From: Merluccius polli
Lineage: Eukaryota > Chordata > Actinopteri > Gadiformes > Merlucciidae
DNA: 64,000 nt
Reading direction: 5' to 3'
Assembly: GCA_030340625.1 (NCBI GenBank)
Contig: JAOPHQ010000586.1
Span: 124,001-188,000 of the forward strand
Part shown: in pieces, positions 60,289 through 64,000 of the stretch
How the letters are laid out: every line of letters starts with the position of its first letter
Position numbering within the stretch: position 1 is the stretch's first letter
Translations under genes and position numbers: made by a program
The notes under the pieces: generated by a model
The model's input: the letters and a program-made list of their open reading frames with translations, nothing else
Told to the model about the DNA's origin: nothing
Database searches by the model: none

Positions 60289-60572
60289 CTAAAGAACCCC
60301 AGATTCTGTACTCTGCGGTGAGGGCTATCCCTCGCTGTCCGGCTCTCCAAGCACTACACCAGGGTTGCCGGAGACCGGCTCCGGTTCCCAGTTCCCTGGC
60401 ACAAGAGTTCACTTCAATCAGGGCTGCTGACCTCAGCTCCCCAACCGGCACCATTAGCAGCCCAGATTTGTCTTTGCATTTCCCATGCAGGACTTCGCTC
60501 CAGGGTTTGCGGCATAAATTTAGCCATGGTGGATGTTTGTTCTCATTAGATTTATGGGTAGGAAATGTTTAG
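60289..60572 (+). other. Open exon-like segment, weak candidate
   Basis: A pyrimidine-rich tract ending in CAG (about 60262-60290) precedes an open frame of about 95 codons (PKEPQILYSAVRAIPRC...DLWVGNV, stop at 60570-60572). It is richer in G+C than its surroundings and not obviously repetitive. No downstream splice donor could be fixed and no domain is recognised. It could equally be a conserved non-coding element or chance. Confidence 0.2.
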
Positions 60573-61520
60573 GGACATATACACAGCAGCAGTGTTGTAT
60601 TATTAAGCTCGGAATCAGGTCATAGGGAATGAGCAATAGCAATGTCTTCTTTGATATTTATGAGTTGTGAAAGGGAGACAAGGTGCTCAGCGGCAAAAGT
60701 GAGATGATTTGGTTTTCAAGCGAAGAAAATTACCTTCGCTCCCTTACCTTTTTTTTTCAAAACTCCCAAAAGAAAGCATGATAAATTGATTTGTTCGCAC
60801 AAAATCCACAACACATTCAGCTGAATGAGCCATATCACACAGAAGAGGAAAATCCTTGGTAAGTCACTGCCCTCCTTCCCTTCAATCCCTTGAGACGAAA
60901 AACTCTTCAATCATCCGTTAAACAGCAGCTCCTTCTCTTTTGCTTGCTTACATGCTCTAAAAAAATAAGACAGACAATAAGCTCCTCCCATACAACATGT
61001 ACTGCCTCAAGTGACTTCTTTGGAATTGATATTTATAAGCTGTTATGTTTGGCACAATCCTTTAGAAGTTTGAACACATTCTTTCTGATCTGCTTTTCGT
61101 GATCAGTAATACATCCTTTGTCAGCCATCCACAAAAGGGATACACTCTGCAGCACTGAACATCCATGCATTGTTAACTCAGGGGATGCTACTATGAAAGT
61201 ACAAAGACATTGCCACAGCCAAAAGAGCTGTGGGCTTTTCTTTCATTAAAAGAATATTGAAGAACAAACAGCATAATAAAATAATGGCCATTAGCCATTT
61301 GATTGAATTAAGATGAACAAAAGGAGATGGAAAACAAAAACAATTATCGCAATTGAGTTTAGCTCATGCATCCTATTATTCTCAATTGAAAAAATCTAAT
61401 CTGTGCATTTTATGCAAGAACATTACAGCAATCCATCACACAACCTCAATTAGGAACACATACATTTAAATCATTAGCATGCATGGTCATTCAAAATGCA
61501 AATTAGCGTACTCCTACTAG

Positions 61521-61540
61521 CCCCCCCCCCCCCCCCCCCC
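61521..61540. repeat. Poly(C) run of 20 nt
   Basis: Uninterrupted C. Confidence 0.97.
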
Positions 61541-61610
61541 TCATATTCTATTGTATGATTATTGCTTTTGCAATCACCGACCACACCAATAGATACCCAA
61601 GAGGTATTGC

Positions 61611-61790
61611 AATAAGATAAGATAGTCCTTTATTAATCCCCCTTAGGAGAAATTCACAGATGACCAGCAGTACAGTGGGAAAAGAGAGTACGAAAACAAG
61701 AGTATATATACAATAAATTTACCAATTTGAAATAATGGAATGGAACATATATTGCAACTTAAGGACTTGTATTTTACACTGCTGGAAATA
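61611..61790 (-). mobile_element. LINE 3' tail fragment (Rex1-like), minus strand
   Basis: On the + strand the segment opens AATAAGATAAGATAGTCC, followed by TTTATTAATCCCCC and AGGAGAAATTCACAG. This is the reverse complement of a tail ending GGGGGATTAATAAAGGACTATCTTATC, the characteristic end of Rex1-type fish LINEs. It is 5'-truncated. The frame 61643-62011 that overlaps it is not a gene. Confidence 0.78.
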
Positions 61791-63000
61791 TTTTCATGCG
61801 GTGCTGAATTTCCCTTTAGAGAGGAAGCCAGATGTGTCAAAACCGCCAATGCAGGCTGTGTGGTTCCTTGCTCATAGTCTTGTGAGCTGGAGTTAGTGTA
61901 CAACAGAATTACCACCAAGTCCCACCTGGCTGCTGCACGGGGGACTCGGAGGGGCTCGACTAATTGAATAAGCCAGGCGCTCCAATTGAGTGTTCTAGTG
62001 TGACCTGGCACTACAGTTCACAGCACATTTATTTAGATTCCATCTGCTTCGAATTAAGGACACACGCACACAGTCATCTCCATGGTGTGGCTCCCCGGGA
62101 AACAACCACTGTTGATCGGTATCAAATAAGCTGCTCCAACTGGCCGCGCGAAAGGAGAACAGCTGTCTGTGGTTTAAAAGAAAACAAACTGGAATGGGGG
62201 GAAAAAAAACAAGGAAAAAAAATTGAGCCTTCCAATTGTAGGCCTAATGGTGACCTTGAAGTCTGCGAATGCTGAAAAGACATAAGCAGAAATATAAGAC
62301 ATATGAAAGAGGTATGATCCTATTATATCTGCAGTAGGACTGAATCAAACTAAACTAAAAAACAACACTACCACCTATCAGAATGTCACTTTAACTGTTC
62401 CAAGCGCACATTGATGGGGGTAAATATGTCAACCATGGTCTCCCGTAGGTGGGAGTGATCCCCCCCCCCCCCCCCCCCCCCCAACTGTGAGTGTCTTATG
62501 TTTTACTTTAATATTTGCCTTTCGCCACTAGAAGCCTTGTGGCACACAGAGCCTGATTAGCATACAGTATGAATAATAAATTAGCCTTTTACACAGAGCT
62601 CTGTTAAAGCCTGTGTTATTCATGCACTGCACTTATATAAAGCAAGCTGCTACTCTGCATGGCAGGTAGGACAGACAAACTTCCTGTGTTGTTTGGAGTA
62701 TGAATTATTCTTTAGGACTCCTCTATACACATTGAAGGATGATTTTTTGTTTGTGTTAACTTTAAGTACAATGAAATAATTTAGCTTAAGATAACAAACT
62801 TACACTATAACACTCTTGGCTCTTAGTAAAGTGCCCACAGATAACAGATAAGTTAACTTTGTATGCACACAATTACAATTACCATGATATTGTGACATGC
62901 ATTCATGTCCATTTACACTAAATGGTGTACAATGTCACTTCTGAACATTACAGATAACCGCCATCTAATTAGTTAACGTTCCTGTTGGCCAAGGTTTTAC
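61791..63000. other. Intergenic stretch, possible conserved non-coding sequence
   Basis: C23 lies at 62460-62482. The part 62560-62670 contains GATTAGCATACAGTATGAAT and ACTTATATAAAGCAAGC, which look regulatory in style (homeodomain-like and TATA-like words). No gene start can be shown. Confidence 0.4.
62460..62482. repeat. Poly(C) run of 23 nt
   Basis: Uninterrupted C. Confidence 0.97.
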
Positions 63001-63029
63001 AATATTGTTTATTTGACATTGCACAAGTA

Positions 63030-63290
63030 CTATACAACGAAATGTGGTCTCTGCATTAAACCCATCAACTAGCTGCAGCACTAGGAGCAGTGGGCAGCTG
63101 CAGTGCAGCGCCTGGGGACCGACTCCAGGTCTACTGCCAGTGCCTTGGTCAAGGGCACAGGCAGGAGAATTAACCTAGCATGTATGTATTATGGTGTGGG
63201 AGGAAACCAGAGCATCCGAAGGAAACCTACATGAACATACAAACTCCACACAGAAAAGTCCCCCCCCCGGGGTTCGATCCCAGGACCACT
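63030..63290 (-). mobile_element. SINE-like fish interspersed repeat, minus strand
   Basis: On the + strand the blocks CTGCATTAAACCCATC, GAGCAGTGGGCAGCTGCAGTG, CTTGGTCAAGGGCACAGGCAGG, GGAGGAAACCAGAGCATCCG, CAAACTCCACACAGAAAAG and GGGGTTCGATCCCAGGACC occur in order. This is the reverse complement of a common fish repeat whose head is tRNA-like (B-box-like region reading TCCTGGGATCGAACCCC on the minus strand). The tRNA-like head is cut short near 63290. Confidence 0.68.
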
Positions 63291-64000
63291 TTTTTAGATC
63301 TAGTAAACAAACAAGAGCGTGGTTATGCCTCCATGATTCCTTAACTGTTCAGTTAGAGTAAATTAGGTTAAAAGGAACAGAAACATGGAAGCCATTCCAA
63401 GGATGAAATTGTGCAAACACTGATGAAATCTGATGGTGTAAACAGGAGATTACAGAACACTGTGAATAGTGTTGTTCAGCAAAATTCAGGGTTTTAAATA
63501 TCTACTTTAAACACAAGTTTTCAGGGTTCAATAACTCATTAAGATCATGTACAAAGAGACAAGGTAGGAGACATACGTATAAATAAACCAAGGTATAAAT
63601 AGCCCTTCCCACTGCACATTTCGGCATTCAAGCTAAAGCTAAGCACTTGCAAGAAATGTACGCTTTGTATGCATGTATTCTTTCAGGTTGACTTTGATTT
63701 CAACAGGAGGCAAATAGATGTATGGGCTCTTAGGGAAACCTTAGTTTTCTACAAAGTGCAGCAAAATGTCAGTCACTTAGTCTATGATGTGACACAACCA
63801 TGGTGAAGGGACTGGATTTTTTTCTTGAAAGGCTTGAAAAGAAATGTGACATAAAAAAATGATGTTTTAAATGTGAAGTGTCCCCACACTATTTTATGAG
63901 ACACTGGCTTAATATTTGGCAACTGTATTGCCAGCCTGCTTCCCCAGGCATTTGCTGTTAAAGTTAGTAAGTAAGCAATTTAAAGTTGAAGAGAATTGGT
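63291..64000. other. Intergenic stretch, nothing recognised
   Basis: A+T-rich sequence without frames of note or recognised repeats up to the window end. Confidence 0.5.

Larger units (their letters stand above)
58991..61610. other. Intergenic stretch with hairpin and a possible exon-like segment
   Basis: G15 lies at 59229-59243 and C20 at 61521-61540. A strong inverted repeat is at 59957-60013. An exon-like open segment at 60289-60570 is listed separately. The rest is unrecognised. Confidence 0.5.

Overview
The window looks like gene-poor, transposon-dense DNA from a bony fish, most likely a percomorph teleost. The clues are a tRNA-derived SINE of the type common in percomorphs, fish-type L2 and Rex1-like LINE tails, many non-autonomous hAT elements, and long dinucleotide arrays. 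The organism is inferred from these repeat families, not from a host gene. I found no convincing host protein-coding gene, no functional RNA gene, no CRISPR array and no bacterial or organellar sequence. Almost all open reading frames are short shadows of repeats, microsatellites or intergenic DNA.

Layout. 0.9-3.5 kb: a decayed Charlie-like hAT transposon carrying a broken BED/hAT transposase (GTF2IRD2/ZBED9-like), with a younger hAT MITE inserted in it (perfect 8-bp target duplication). 7.35-7.97 kb: another hAT MITE. 8.1-9.6 kb: a second transposase relic (ZNF862-like) containing a 32-bp perfect palindrome. 10.7-11.0 kb: a MITE. 11.6-11.85 kb: a LINE 3' tail. 14.14-14.96 kb: a hAT MITE with a second MITE nested in it. 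16.36-16.41 kb: an isolated 28-bp perfect hairpin. 17.87-19.81 kb: a hAT element with a perfect 8-bp target duplication, a start exon with splice donor, and a broken DUF4371-type transposase. 23.8-24.2 kb: a divergent tandem repeat. 26.05-26.44 kb: a LINE tail.

33.2-34.4 kb and 43.1-44.2 kb hold two very similar copies of one ~1.15-kb non-autonomous hAT element in opposite orientation, each with a perfect 8-bp target duplication. At 38.3 kb there is a SINE with a 19-bp target duplication, inside an older MITE-like region. 41.66-42.19 kb is a 0.5-kb terminal-inverted-repeat element, followed by a LINE tail. 48.07-50.04 kb is a nested stack of transposons. 53.46-57.05 kb is a nearly full-length but dead L2/CR1-type LINE with endonuclease and reverse transcriptase remnants. 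Its N-terminus carries a 2A-like motif that has been duplicated. 58.6 kb, 61.6 kb and 63.0 kb hold further interspersed-repeat fragments.

The main stories are repeated hAT activity (ten insertions whose 8-bp target duplications can be read, six of them perfect or part of a high-identity pair), an unusual density of long poly(G)/poly(C) runs (eight of 20-32 nt), several perfect hairpins, and the decaying 2A-like repeat in the LINE. Nothing here proves a new biological system. The best leads are the paired 1.15-kb hAT family, the 2A-like duplication, the hairpins, and a 0.25-0.32-kb unclassified repeat present at 35.0 and 50.2 kb.
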